Source of the DNA: an uncultured Muriicola sp. | GTDB taxonomy: Bacteria > Bacteroidota > Bacteroidia > Flavobacteriales > Flavobacteriaceae | Assembly (NCBI RefSeq): GCF_947258935.1 | Contig: NZ_CAMYKH010000010.1 | Span: 1-39,538 of the forward strand | Reading direction: 5' to 3' | DNA: 39,538 nt | In this document: positions 19,823 to 27,891 of the stretch, one piece after another | Numbering within the stretch: the stretch's first letter is position 1 | How the letters are laid out: each line of letters opens with the position of its first letter | Notes under the pieces: model-generated | What the model was told of the DNA's origin: nothing | The model's input: only the letters and a program-made list of their open reading frames with translations | The model's database searches: none | Program-made: the position numbers and the translations under genes

Positions 19823-21253
19823 TTATTTCTTAGTCTTTGAAATATTGCGGATCATTCCTCCAAAGATGAAATAGTGGAAGGGAACAATAGAATACCAATA
19901 CAACCTGCCTCGTAAGCCTTTCGGCCTGAAAGTAGCTGTTTGATGTAAGACATCATTCTTATCTATCTTAAACTCCAGCCAGGCTTCTCCCGGCAGTCTC
20001 ATCTCTGCGAATAACAATAGTCGCTTCCCTTTTTTATCTGCCAGGAGTACCCTCCAGAAATCGAGTGAATCACCTGGATATATCTTATCCGGATGTGTAC
20101 GACCACGGCGCAGGCCTACACCCCCGGTTAATTTATCGATAAAGCCACGTATCTTCCACAACCAGTTTCCATAATACCATCCTTGCTCACCCCCAATTTT
20201 CCAGATATTTTCTAGTACACCTTCAGCGTCTTGCAACTTCAGCTTTTTTTCATCTTTCAGGACCCCATACTTTGGCACCTGAATATACTTTTCCAGGTTC
20301 TTTTGAAATCGGCCACTCACCATACTGTCTTTCCAGCTGCTCACTACCAGATTCTGTTCTATTTTTTTAAAGGCCATGTCAATAGCTTCTATATAGGAAT
20401 GGGTCTCAATACCCAATAATTCCTGCAAGCGGTTATCCTTGGCTACAACTTCCATTTTCATGCTGTCTACAAGATTCACAGCGAGTTTATAAGAAGTAGA
20501 GGTCACAAAATACAACCAGTATGAAGAAAGTTTAGGCGTCATGACAGGAACGGTAAGGATCCAGTTCTTAAAGCCCCTTGCCCTGGCATATTGCTGAAGC
20601 ATTTCTTTATAGGTGAGAATATCTTTCCCACCAATATCGAAAGAGTCATTATAGGTTTCCTTTTTTCCAAGGACCCCTGAAAGAAAGTTAATGACATCCC
20701 TAATGCCAATGGGCTGAGCCTTGGTAAGCACCCACTTAGGAGTTATCATTACAGGGAGTTTTTCACACAGATCACGTATTATTTCAAAAGAAGAACTGCC
20801 AGATCCTACTATGATGCCGGCTCTTAAGACCGTAAGATTAAATGATCCCTGATACAGTATGTCCTCCACATTTTTTCGTGACCTAAGGTGCTTGGACAAT
20901 TTCTCTTCATTTACAATCCCGCTCAAATAGATGACCTGTTCAACAGAAGTGGTTTTCATATAAGCGTTAAAGGTCTCTGCAGACAGGGATTCCTTTTCAT
21001 CAAAATCCTGGGTAGAAGAACTCATGGAATGGATAAGGTAGTAGGCCGCTTTAATGTCTTTGGGAAGTAAATCCGGAGATGCTTTTTGAAGAAAATCGAT
21101 CTCAACTACGGTGATTCGGGAGAGTGTTTCCTCATCCACAGATAGTCGTTTTTTATCGCGAACCGCACAGATCACCTCATGTCCCATATCAAGTAGTCTG
21201 GGCAATAAACGCATTCCTATATAGCCGTTGGCTCCTGTGAGTAGAATCTTCAT
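19823..21253 (-). CDS. SDR-type NAD(P)-binding protein with DUF2867 domain
   Basis: The 476-residue product has an N-terminal Rossmann fold of the atypical/extended short-chain dehydrogenase type (MKILLTGANGYIGMRLLPRL, the GxxGxxG motif at about residues 7-13) up to about residue 290. A C-terminal DUF2867-type domain follows (about 330-470), with YPGDSLDFWRVLLADKKGKRLLLFAEMRLPGEAWLEFKI and a hydrophobic end (LYWYSIVPFHYFIFGGMIRNI). This two-domain layout is known in many bacteria, but the substrate is not. It follows the 141-residue gene by three bases in the same direction, so the two form an operon. Its 3' end abuts ctlX. Confidence 0.85.
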   Translation of the reverse strand: MKILLTGANGYIGMRLLPRLLDMGHEVICAVRDKKRLSVDEETLSRITVVEIDFLQKASPDLLPKDIKAAYYLIHSMSSSTQDFDEKESLSAETFNAYMKTTSVEQVIYLSGIVNEEKLSKHLRSRKNVEDILYQGSFNLTVLRAGIIVGSGSSSFEIIRDLCEKLPVMITPKWVLTKAQPIGIRDVINFLSGVLGKKETYNDSFDIGGKDILTYKEMLQQYARARGFKNWILTVPVMTPKLSSYWLYFVTSTSYKLAVNLVDSMKMEVVAKDNRLQELLGIETHSYIEAIDMAFKKIEQNLVVSSWKDSMVSGRFQKNLEKYIQVPKYGVLKDEKKLKLQDAEGVLENIWKIGGEQGWYYGNWLWKIRGFIDKLTGGVGLRRGRTHPDKIYPGDSLDFWRVLLADKKGKRLLLFAEMRLPGEAWLEFKIDKNDVLHQTATFRPKGLRGRLYWYSIVPFHYFIFGGMIRNISKTKK

Positions 21254-21256
21254 TTG

Positions 21257-21682
21257 TTATAGATCTTCTATGCTGGTTGGTGCTGTATCAGCCTTGTAAT
21301 TGAGCAGCTTTTTAAAGAATTTTTGTATGGCCTTGGTGTCTGAACGGACCTTTATAAAATAATGATCCCTGTAGATAGAATAGACGGCAAAATCCCCTTT
21401 GTAAATGGTGAGTTTATAGAAAGGAATGACCAGGGCGAAAGTTTCCAGAAGAGACCGAAAACGCACTATGATACCTTTTGGTCTTATTTCTACATTGCAA
21501 CTATCCAGATTATTATCCAGGATAAGTAAGTTGCGTATTTCCAGACTAGCCTCGGTAATAAATAGCTTTGGAGAACCTATTCCTCCCATGGCCCAGCGCT
21601 CTTTCAGGGTAAAGGGTTTCCCCACCTCTGCATCTATCTTGTGGGTTATTTCTTTATTGTTATACGATACATTTAAAAGCAT
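21257..21682 (-). CDS. Conserved hypothetical protein, 141 residues
   Basis: I do not recognise a named family. The product begins MLLNVSYNNKEITHKIDAEVGKPFTLKERWAMGGIGSPKLFITEASLEI, has no signal peptide and no strong membrane segment, and shows alternating hydrophobic strands in the middle (VEIRPKGIIVRFRSLLETFALVIPFYKLTIYKGDFAVYSIY) followed by a helix (TKAIQKFFKKLLNYK). The pattern suggests a small beta-barrel or PH-like fold, which is only a guess. It starts the operon with the SDR/DUF2867 gene. Confidence 0.7.
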   Translation of the reverse strand: MLLNVSYNNKEITHKIDAEVGKPFTLKERWAMGGIGSPKLFITEASLEIRNLLILDNNLDSCNVEIRPKGIIVRFRSLLETFALVIPFYKLTIYKGDFAVYSIYRDHYFIKVRSDTKAIQKFFKKLLNYKADTAPTSIEDL

Positions 21683-21706
21683 ATTCGTTCTTTTTCATTA
21701 GCTGCA

Positions 21707-21714
21707 TAAAGTTA
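21707..21714 (-). promoter_or_regulatory. Possible -7 box for the minus-strand hypothetical-SDR pair
   Basis: On the minus strand this reads TAACTTTA, one base from TAnnTTTG, and ends 24 bases before the ATG at 21682. That spacing fits the other boxes in the window. The -33 element is not clear. Confidence 0.35.
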
Positions 21715-21768
21715 CCTAAAACATTAGGGAATCCCATTTAAGAAAGCCACAAAAGCACAAAAAAACCG

Positions 21769-21776
21769 TAGTTTTG
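21769..21776 (+). promoter_or_regulatory. -7 promoter box of argS
   Basis: TAGTTTTG is an exact TAnnTTTG box and ends 22 bases before the argS ATG. A matching -33 TTTG at the usual distance is not seen. Confidence 0.6.
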
Positions 21777-21784
21777 CAACTTCA

Positions 21785-21792
21785 AGGGAGGT
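21785..21792 (+). promoter_or_regulatory. Strong Shine-Dalgarno of argS
   Basis: AGGGAGGT lies six bases before the argS ATG and is nearly complementary to the anti-Shine-Dalgarno. Other genes in the window have AT-rich leaders without such a site, so this is unusual. It also confirms the argS start. Confidence 0.7.
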
Positions 21793-21798
21793 AATCTT

Positions 21799-23586
21799 AT
21801 GAATATTGAACAAGTACTTACTTCAAAGGTAAAAGAAGCTGTTAAGGATCTTTACGAAGTGGAACTTCCATCGGTAGAATTTCAACCTACAAGGAAGGAT
21901 TTTGAGGGCGATATTACCGTGGTGATCTTCCCAATGCTTCGGTTTGTTAAGGGAAACCCGGAAAAGATTGGTGAGGCTATTGGAGCCCACCTGTTAAAAG
22001 TGGTAGCTGATGTTGCACAATTTAATGTCATCAAAGGGTTTTTGAACATTATCATTAGCAATTCATATTACCTGGAAGCTTTTGCTGAGATCAGTTCAAC
22101 AGAGAACTACGGCATACGCCGGGAAAAGGAAAAAGGAGCGGTAATGGTTGAATACTCTTCTCCAAATACCAACAAACCGTTGCACCTCGGACATATTCGG
22201 AATAATTTATTAGGCTATTCTGTAGCCGAGATACTCAAAGCTTCTGGGAAGAAGGTGTATAAAACACAGATCATAAATGACCGTGGTATTCATATTTGTA
22301 AAAGTATGCTGGCCTGGAAACTATTTGGTGACGGTGAAACTCCGACTTCCTCCGGACTTAAAGGAGACAAGCTTGTTGGGAATTATTACGTGGCTTTTGA
22401 TAAAGCTTATAAGAAGGAAGTAGGTCAATTAATTTCAGAAGGCAGGACGAGGGAAGAAGCAGAACAACAAGCGCCCCTTTTGCAGGAAGCTCAGGAAATG
22501 TTACGGCAATGGGAAGCAGGAGAACCGGAGGTAGTTTCGCTTTGGAAAACAATGAATGCCTGGGTGTATCAAGGATTTAAGGAGACCTATTTCAATCTGG
22601 GAGTAGACTTTGACCAATTGTACTACGAAAGCAATACTTATTTGTTGGGCAAAGATGTGGTGGAAGATGGACTTAAGAGTGGGGTGTTTTTCCGAAAAGA
22701 TGACGGTAGTGTTTGGATAGATCTAACGGATGAAGGTCTTGATGAAAAGATCGTATTACGGTCTGATGGGACTGCGGTATACATAACACAAGATATTGGC
22801 ACAGCCATTCAACGGGTGCGCGACTTTCCCGATATCAACGGGATGGTCTATACAGTGGGGAATGAGCAGGATTATCATTTTAAGGTCTTGTTCCTAATTT
22901 TGAAAAAACTCGGGTATTCCTGGGCTTCTCATCTGTATCATTTAAGCTATGGAATGGTAGACCTCCCCAGTGGTAAAATGAAGAGTAGAGAAGGAACCGT
23001 AGTAGATGCAGACGACCTTATAGCTGAAATGACCCAAACTGCGGCCAGTATTTCTCGTGAATTAGGAAAACTGGATGACTATTCAGAAGAAGAAAAGGAA
23101 GCATTATACAAGATCATAGGATTAGGTGCATTGAAATATTATATACTCAAGGTGGATCCAAAGAAGAGAATATTGTTCGATCCTGAGGAGTCGGTCGACT
23201 TTCAGGGAAATACCGGCCCGTTTATTCAATATACCTATGCGAGGATACAATCTATCCTCAGGAAGGCAACAGAAATTGTTGATTTAAAAATAAATAATAA
23301 TAAACAAAACATTTCTTTACATGCTAAGGAAAAGGAATTGATCAAACTACTACTAGCATTCCCAGATACTATTTCTTTGGCAGCTGCGCAGTATAGTCCG
23401 GCCCTGATCGCTAACTATACTTATGACCTGGTGAAGGAATTTAATTCCTTTTACCAGCAAGTGTCTATATTGGGAGAAGAAGATGAACAGACAAAAACCT
23501 TTAGAGTATTGCTCTCGGCAAAAGTAGCGGAGGTTATTAAAACCGGTTTTAGCCTTTTAGGTATTCAGGTGCCGGAGAGGATGTAA
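21799..23586 (+). CDS. argS: Arginine--tRNA ligase
   Basis: ArgS charges tRNA-Arg with arginine. The 595-residue product has the N-terminal additional domain typical of ArgS (about residues 1-110), then the class I signature with HLGH at residues 129-132 in SSPNTNKPLHLGHIRNNLLG, and KMKSREG at about 393-399 as its KMSKS-like motif. The anticodon-binding helices follow to the C-terminus (PALIANYTYDLVKEFNSFYQQ). Length is normal and no domain is missing. It is transcribed alone, between an exact promoter box and the hairpin at 23592. Confidence 0.97.
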   Translation: MNIEQVLTSKVKEAVKDLYEVELPSVEFQPTRKDFEGDITVVIFPMLRFVKGNPEKIGEAIGAHLLKVVADVAQFNVIKGFLNIIISNSYYLEAFAEISSTENYGIRREKEKGAVMVEYSSPNTNKPLHLGHIRNNLLGYSVAEILKASGKKVYKTQIINDRGIHICKSMLAWKLFGDGETPTSSGLKGDKLVGNYYVAFDKAYKKEVGQLISEGRTREEAEQQAPLLQEAQEMLRQWEAGEPEVVSLWKTMNAWVYQGFKETYFNLGVDFDQLYYESNTYLLGKDVVEDGLKSGVFFRKDDGSVWIDLTDEGLDEKIVLRSDGTAVYITQDIGTAIQRVRDFPDINGMVYTVGNEQDYHFKVLFLILKKLGYSWASHLYHLSYGMVDLPSGKMKSREGTVVDADDLIAEMTQTAASISRELGKLDDYSEEEKEALYKIIGLGALKYYILKVDPKKRILFDPEESVDFQGNTGPFIQYTYARIQSILRKATEIVDLKINNNKQNISLHAKEKELIKLLLAFPDTISLAAAQYSPALIANYTYDLVKEFNSFYQQVSILGEEDEQTKTFRVLLSAKVAEVIKTGFSLLGIQVPERM

Positions 23587-23591
23587 TAAAA

Positions 23592-23613
23592 AAGACCGCC
23601 CAAAGGCGGTCTT
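23592..23613 (-). terminator. Terminator between argS and the rhodopsin gene
   Basis: A perfect nine-base-pair GC-rich stem (AAGACCGCC at 23592-23600 with GGCGGTCTT at 23605-23613) has a four-base loop. On the minus strand the stem runs into TTTTTT, so it should end the rhodopsin transcript strongly. On the + strand the following CTTCTTCATT is a weaker U-tract but may serve argS. I read it as a shared terminator. Confidence 0.85.
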
Positions 23614-23636
23614 CTTCATTAGTTGAATTGTGAAAA

Positions 23637-24365
23637 TTATTTTTCAGAACTCTGAGCTACTGCTAATCCGTAGACTACAAGTCCGAAACCAATTTTGTTA
23701 ACGGCATCACCGATGTTGTAGATCACATCCATGTTAAGGCCTGAAAACCATCCTTCGTACCATCCTGGAGTACCTGCCATATATCCCAGAGGATAAATAG
23801 CCCATCCTACCAAAACAAACCAGCAGAGTGTTTTGTGGGCGCTTAGTACAGCGCCACCTGCTTCAACGGCTAGTTTTTTAGCGTGTCCGAACCAGATTTC
23901 ATAAACGATCACAAAGTATGCGGCCCCGGAGATTAGTCCCCATAACCAGGCGTTGTCTCTGTCTACAGCTTCACCCCAGTATCCGGTAACCAACATGATC
24001 ACTGAAAGAAAAATTAGTTTCCACATAAGTGATTTTTTGGCTCCTGCTACTTTCAGGATTAAAAAGAATTCAACGCACATCAATGGCACAGTCAATATCC
24101 AGTCAACATAACGGAAGAAGGTAGGCGATTCTTCGAATCCGGCCCAGTAATCTCTCATGTACCAGTAGTGTACTGCAGCAATAAATGTAATTAATCCTGA
24201 AACCAGGATTGAAGTTCTCCATTTTTTATCAAAGCTGTTCATTGATAAAAAGAAAAATGCAGAGGCTGCCATCATCGCCATACAACCTACGAAGAAGGTA
24301 AACCCTACATAATCATTGGTAGCCATTTTAGATACCAATGAAATTGATGCTAAAAAATTTTCCAT
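23637..24365 (-). CDS. Proteorhodopsin, green-type light-driven proton pump
   Basis: The 242-residue seven-helix protein uses retinal to pump protons out of the cell in light. Key residues align by eye with green proteorhodopsin: helix C motif RYVDWILTVPLMCVE gives Arg85, the proton acceptor Asp88, Thr92 and the donor Glu99 (the DTE set of outward proton pumps), with Met96 at the colour-tuning position 105, where Leu or Met give green absorption. His66 (in AAVHYWYMR) matches the His that pairs with the acceptor, Asp220 is the second counter-ion and Lys224 (in GDAVNKIGFG) carries retinal. Gly143 sits where other proteorhodopsins have Phe152. A divergent Blh gene supplies retinal. Expression may respond to light in relatives; nothing in the sequence proves that here. 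Confidence 0.97.
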   Translation of the reverse strand: MENFLASISLVSKMATNDYVGFTFFVGCMAMMAASAFFFLSMNSFDKKWRTSILVSGLITFIAAVHYWYMRDYWAGFEESPTFFRYVDWILTVPLMCVEFFLILKVAGAKKSLMWKLIFLSVIMLVTGYWGEAVDRDNAWLWGLISGAAYFVIVYEIWFGHAKKLAVEAGGAVLSAHKTLCWFVLVGWAIYPLGYMAGTPGWYEGWFSGLNMDVIYNIGDAVNKIGFGLVVYGLAVAQSSEK

Positions 24366-24394
24366 AAGAATAGAATTAGTTAATTTTGTTTAAG

Positions 24395-24402
24395 CAAATA
24401 TA
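24395..24402 (-). promoter_or_regulatory. -7 promoter box of the rhodopsin gene
   Basis: The minus strand reads TATATTTG, an exact TAnnTTTG, ending 29 bases before the rhodopsin ATG. I see no good TTTG at -33. The box lies in the short divergent region shared with blh. Confidence 0.6.
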
Positions 24403-24438
24403 TATAAAGTTAAACGTAATATGATAATTTAAATTGCC

Positions 24439-24446
24439 TATTTTTA
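24439..24446 (+). promoter_or_regulatory. Possible -7 box for blh
   Basis: TATTTTTA is one base from TAnnTTTG and lies 47 bases before the ATG at 24494. If it is used, transcription would begin near 24453, too late for the TTG start at 24434. Confidence 0.25.
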
Positions 24447-24493
24447 CCATATTGGAAAAAAAACAACAAAATATTAACACTTTCAGCAGTTTT

Positions 24494-25348
24494 ATGATCG
24501 TGACCACTTTCTTTTTTTTGTGGATTTCGGTCTTTTTTGACGTAAAAGCAGAAGCGATACTGGCCTATTTTCTCATCTTTACTTTTGGGATCTTTCACGG
24601 CTCTAATGACCTGAAGCTTATTCAGAAATCTACCTCCTACACTAAGAGTTCATTCTTTTTAAGGGCTTTGGGGAGTTATCTGGCTGTAATAGCCCTTACG
24701 GTCCTGTTCTTTTCTTTCGTACCCTCTTTGGCATTGCTCTTTTTTGTAGTGGCCAGCAGCTACCATTTTGGTGAGCAACACTGGGCCTCTCTAAAGATCA
24801 AATCGGTTTTGGTTACTGCTTTTTACACCTTTTATGGGATGGTGATATTCTTTTTGTTGTTCTATGTGAATGAGCAGGAAGTAACCCCTATCATTGAAAA
24901 GATTACTGGGGTATTGATGATAGAGGAGTATTATTTGTACATACTAATAGGTTCCTTTGCCGGATTTATCGGAATTTATCTCTGGTGGGTTTATAAGAAA
25001 CAAATACAGGTAAACATTATCAAGGAACTTTTCTTCCTGCTTGTCTTCTTTATTGTATTTAAAACCGCATCTCTTTTATGGGCCTTTAGTATCTATTTTG
25101 TTGTCTGGCATAGTATACCCTCCTTAAAAGACCAAATTCAGTATCTCTATGGTTCAGTTAATAAAGCTACTTTTTTAGAGTATCTGAAGACTTCATTCTT
25201 GTATTGGATAATCTCTATGGCGGGCTTGGCGGTCCTTTATTATTTCTTCCAGGATAATGAAGGTTTGTTTCTTTCAATCATGATCTATTTCCTGGCTGCG
25301 ATCACCTTTCCTCATGTCCTTGTGATGACCCGTCTCAACAGAACTTAA
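24494..25348 (+). CDS. blh: Brp/Blh family beta-carotene 15,15'-dioxygenase
   Basis: Blh cleaves beta-carotene into two retinal molecules, the chromophore of the adjacent rhodopsin; it is an iron enzyme in the inner membrane. From the ATG at 24494 the product is 284 residues with about eight hydrophobic helices. Conserved histidine motifs are GIFHGSND (about residue 35), SSYHFGEQHW, VVWHSIPS and FPHVLVM near the end. The frame is open upstream to TTG codons at 24434 and 24452, which would add 20 or 14 residues; homologs may use one of them, so the start is uncertain. It is divergent from the rhodopsin gene and its 3' end overlaps the convergent receptor gene by four bases. Confidence 0.9.
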   Translation: MIVTTFFFLWISVFFDVKAEAILAYFLIFTFGIFHGSNDLKLIQKSTSYTKSSFFLRALGSYLAVIALTVLFFSFVPSLALLFFVVASSYHFGEQHWASLKIKSVLVTAFYTFYGMVIFFLLFYVNEQEVTPIIEKITGVLMIEEYYLYILIGSFAGFIGIYLWWVYKKQIQVNIIKELFFLLVFFIVFKTASLLWAFSIYFVVWHSIPSLKDQIQYLYGSVNKATFLEYLKTSFLYWIISMAGLAVLYYFFQDNEGLFLSIMIYFLAAITFPHVLVMTRLNRT

Positions 25349-27891
25349 AAGCTAACCCTGAAACTGATATTTGGGGTAAGGCCCAGTGATATACTCTCCA
25401 CTGTTTCTATTTCATCCTGATCGTTTAATCTGTAATAGGTGTTTAGCACATTGCGTTTCCCCAGCAAATTAAGGACGGAGGCCCCTGCGGTTGCTTTTAC
25501 AGTTTCCCCAAGTTGAAAGTTATAAATAAGGGATGCATCGGCCCTGAGATAATCCGGAAGCCTGCTGCTGTTAGGACTTTGATAATTAATGATATTGGGA
25601 AATACAGTGTTGTTTATGGCAATAACTTCCTGCGGCTCAGTATACGGTTTGCCGGTACGATAATTAAGTCCTATCCCCAGTTTTAAGTTCCTGTAATTAT
25701 AGGTACTGGCCAGGGTGAGCGTATGCCTAATGTCTAAATTATTAGGAAATTCATTGGGAATGATGTCCTTAAAAAAGTAGGTATTCTTGTTATAGGCGTA
25801 ACTGAGCCAGCTGCTGAATCTGGAATTCTTGTAATTCACAAGAAATTCAACACCTTTAATTGTGTAGCTTCCTATCTCTCCATTGAATTGATCTTCATTC
25901 TGAAATCCCTGGGTGGCCGTACTTACCCCTTCCACTTCCTTGTAGAATCCTTCGAGTCCAATAAACCATTTATTGCGGTCATAGTTGAATCCCAAAGAGC
26001 CTTGCTTGCTTTTGGTAATGGGCAGGCTATTATTATCGGATAGGATCCAACGGCGCTTTTCAATGCCAAGGAAGTTTTGTTCCAGGTCAATGATCTGGTT
26101 GGTGGTCTGATTCTTGAATTCTCCTTGAAATTCAATCCGAAAATCTGGCAGAAGAACATAACTTAGATTGATCCTCGGCTCTAGTATAAGGGCGTCAAAA
26201 GTGCTCAGATTTTCAATATAGTTTAGTCGGGCTCCTCCTGTAAAATCTATTTTTTCATCCGGCGAACTGTATTGCAACTCCGTAAAAAAGGCATGGGTTC
26301 TGATTACCCCTTTGATATTGCTATTAAATGGAGGTTGAGAAACATTGGTAAAGTTTGTGATCCCCACTTCGGTAAATTGATATCCATTGTGGGTGCTTAG
26401 ATCTTCAGAAAGTTTGTAAGAAGTTGCTGCTTTTACAGAAGATTCCAGTACCTGGTTATTTTGAAAGAGCGATTGTTGGCCGTTACCTTCAATATTTTCA
26501 GCATCCAGATTATATCTTGTATAATAGGCATTTATCCGCGTGGAGAATCTATCCGTCCAGCTACTCTCCAGTCGGCCTCCAAAAGAAAAATTCGTCTGGT
26601 CTAACAAACTTTGGTTGCTTCGGCTTGTATTCTCATCCGTTTCCAGGTAGTCTAGTTTATTGTTGATATTGATAAAGCTTACCCTTACTTTATGATACCT
26701 ATTAATATCATATAATAGTTTGCCACTAAAATCGTAGAAATAAAAATTTTCTTCTCTGCTAATAGGGTCATCTGCACCACCACCACCTTTAACTTTCGTA
26801 TCCTGAAAGGCACGGTCAAAGAACTGATTATAAGTAGGGGTGTTTAAGAAATCGGTAACCGAGCGCCTGGCTGAGAATTGCACGGCCAACTGCTCGGAAA
26901 GTGGCACATGGCCATAGACATCTCCACTGATAAGATCAAAACCGGCTCCTCCATATATTTGACTCTTAACTTCATCTTTGGTTTCCATGCTAACTATACC
27001 ACTTACTCCATCGCCGTATTGGGAACTGGTGCCATTCTTAATGACGGTAACCTTATCGGTAAGGTAGGGGTTAAAAGCCGAGATAAGGCCAAAGAAATGG
27101 CCAGACTGATACATTTTTATATCATCCCATAGAATTAGGTTTTGGTCATTGGTACCGCCTCTAATATTAATATTTGAAACAGTCTCATCAATACTTTTTA
27201 TACCGGGTATGGCTTGTACGGTTTGGAGGATATCTGGTTCTAACAAACCCGGAAGAATACCAAAATCTTCTATATTCAGTAAGATACTCCCGTCGGTTTC
27301 ACGGCTTAGTCCGGTAGTCAAGAACTGGTAGACCACAACCTCCTCCAGTTCCTGATAATTCAGCGCAAGTATAATAGGTTTACAGGGTTTATTGCCAACC
27401 AGATCTTCTGCTTTTATAAACCGGGTCTTAAACCCTAAAAATCGAATACGGAGACTGGCATTTCTCGGAATATTTGTTAAAGCGAATTGCCCATCAGGAT
27501 CTGTAACAATCGCCATACTGCTCCCTAAAACCTCCACAGATGCACCGGGGATGTTATTTTCCCCAAAATTATTGAGGACAACACCACAAATGTCGACTGT
27601 AACACTTTTAGTAATGGTATAATACCTGTCCGAAAGTTTTTGGATACGGAGTTGAGTTTCTTGTCTAAGAACCTCTAAAATTTCCTGAAGATCAGTGACA
27701 GCAGGAAGCTGAATTTGTAACAGTTCAAGATCTTCATCCACATAGGAGAATTTAATATTGAATTGCTGCTCTAAGTTTTGAATATAAGGGATAAGAGCTA
27801 CCTTATTATCCTCCTGGGCCCATCCCATAGAAAGGACCCAAAAAAGAATCAAAAAGCAAGGTGCGATTCTCTTAAGGCGCGTTTTCTGCAT
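25345..27891 (-). CDS. TonB-dependent outer-membrane receptor with STN signalling domain
   Basis: The 848-residue protein has a signal peptide (MQKTRLKRIAPCFLILFWVLSMGWAQ), an STN domain (about residues 29-95; LIPYIQNLEQQFNIKFSYVDEDLELLQIQL), a carboxypeptidase-like beta-sandwich (about 98-165; VDICGVVLNNFGENNIPGASVEV), a plug (about 205-305; IPGIKSIDETVSNINIRGGTNDQNLILWDDIKMYQ) and a beta-barrel ending in Phe (SFRVSF), the outer-membrane signature. An STN domain is what lets FecA-type receptors signal to FecR and an ECF sigma factor, and both are encoded directly upstream. The ligand is unknown; no SusD partner follows, so polysaccharide import is less likely. Its start overlaps the fecR end by 20 bases, implying coupled translation. 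Confidence 0.92.
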   Translation of the reverse strand: MQKTRLKRIAPCFLILFWVLSMGWAQEDNKVALIPYIQNLEQQFNIKFSYVDEDLELLQIQLPAVTDLQEILEVLRQETQLRIQKLSDRYYTITKSVTVDICGVVLNNFGENNIPGASVEVLGSSMAIVTDPDGQFALTNIPRNASLRIRFLGFKTRFIKAEDLVGNKPCKPIILALNYQELEEVVVYQFLTTGLSRETDGSILLNIEDFGILPGLLEPDILQTVQAIPGIKSIDETVSNINIRGGTNDQNLILWDDIKMYQSGHFFGLISAFNPYLTDKVTVIKNGTSSQYGDGVSGIVSMETKDEVKSQIYGGAGFDLISGDVYGHVPLSEQLAVQFSARRSVTDFLNTPTYNQFFDRAFQDTKVKGGGGADDPISREENFYFYDFSGKLLYDINRYHKVRVSFININNKLDYLETDENTSRSNQSLLDQTNFSFGGRLESSWTDRFSTRINAYYTRYNLDAENIEGNGQQSLFQNNQVLESSVKAATSYKLSEDLSTHNGYQFTEVGITNFTNVSQPPFNSNIKGVIRTHAFFTELQYSSPDEKIDFTGGARLNYIENLSTFDALILEPRINLSYVLLPDFRIEFQGEFKNQTTNQIIDLEQNFLGIEKRRWILSDNNSLPITKSKQGSLGFNYDRNKWFIGLEGFYKEVEGVSTATQGFQNEDQFNGEIGSYTIKGVEFLVNYKNSRFSSWLSYAYNKNTYFFKDIIPNEFPNNLDIRHTLTLASTYNYRNLKLGIGLNYRTGKPYTEPQEVIAINNTVFPNIINYQSPNSSRLPDYLRADASLIYNFQLGETVKATAGASVLNLLGKRNVLNTYYRLNDQDEIETVESISLGLTPNISFRVSF

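Noticed and set aside
24410-24598. 62-codon minus-strand frame over the start of blh
   Set aside because: It overlaps the blh coding region antisense, has no recognisable domain and would sit in the rhodopsin promoter region.
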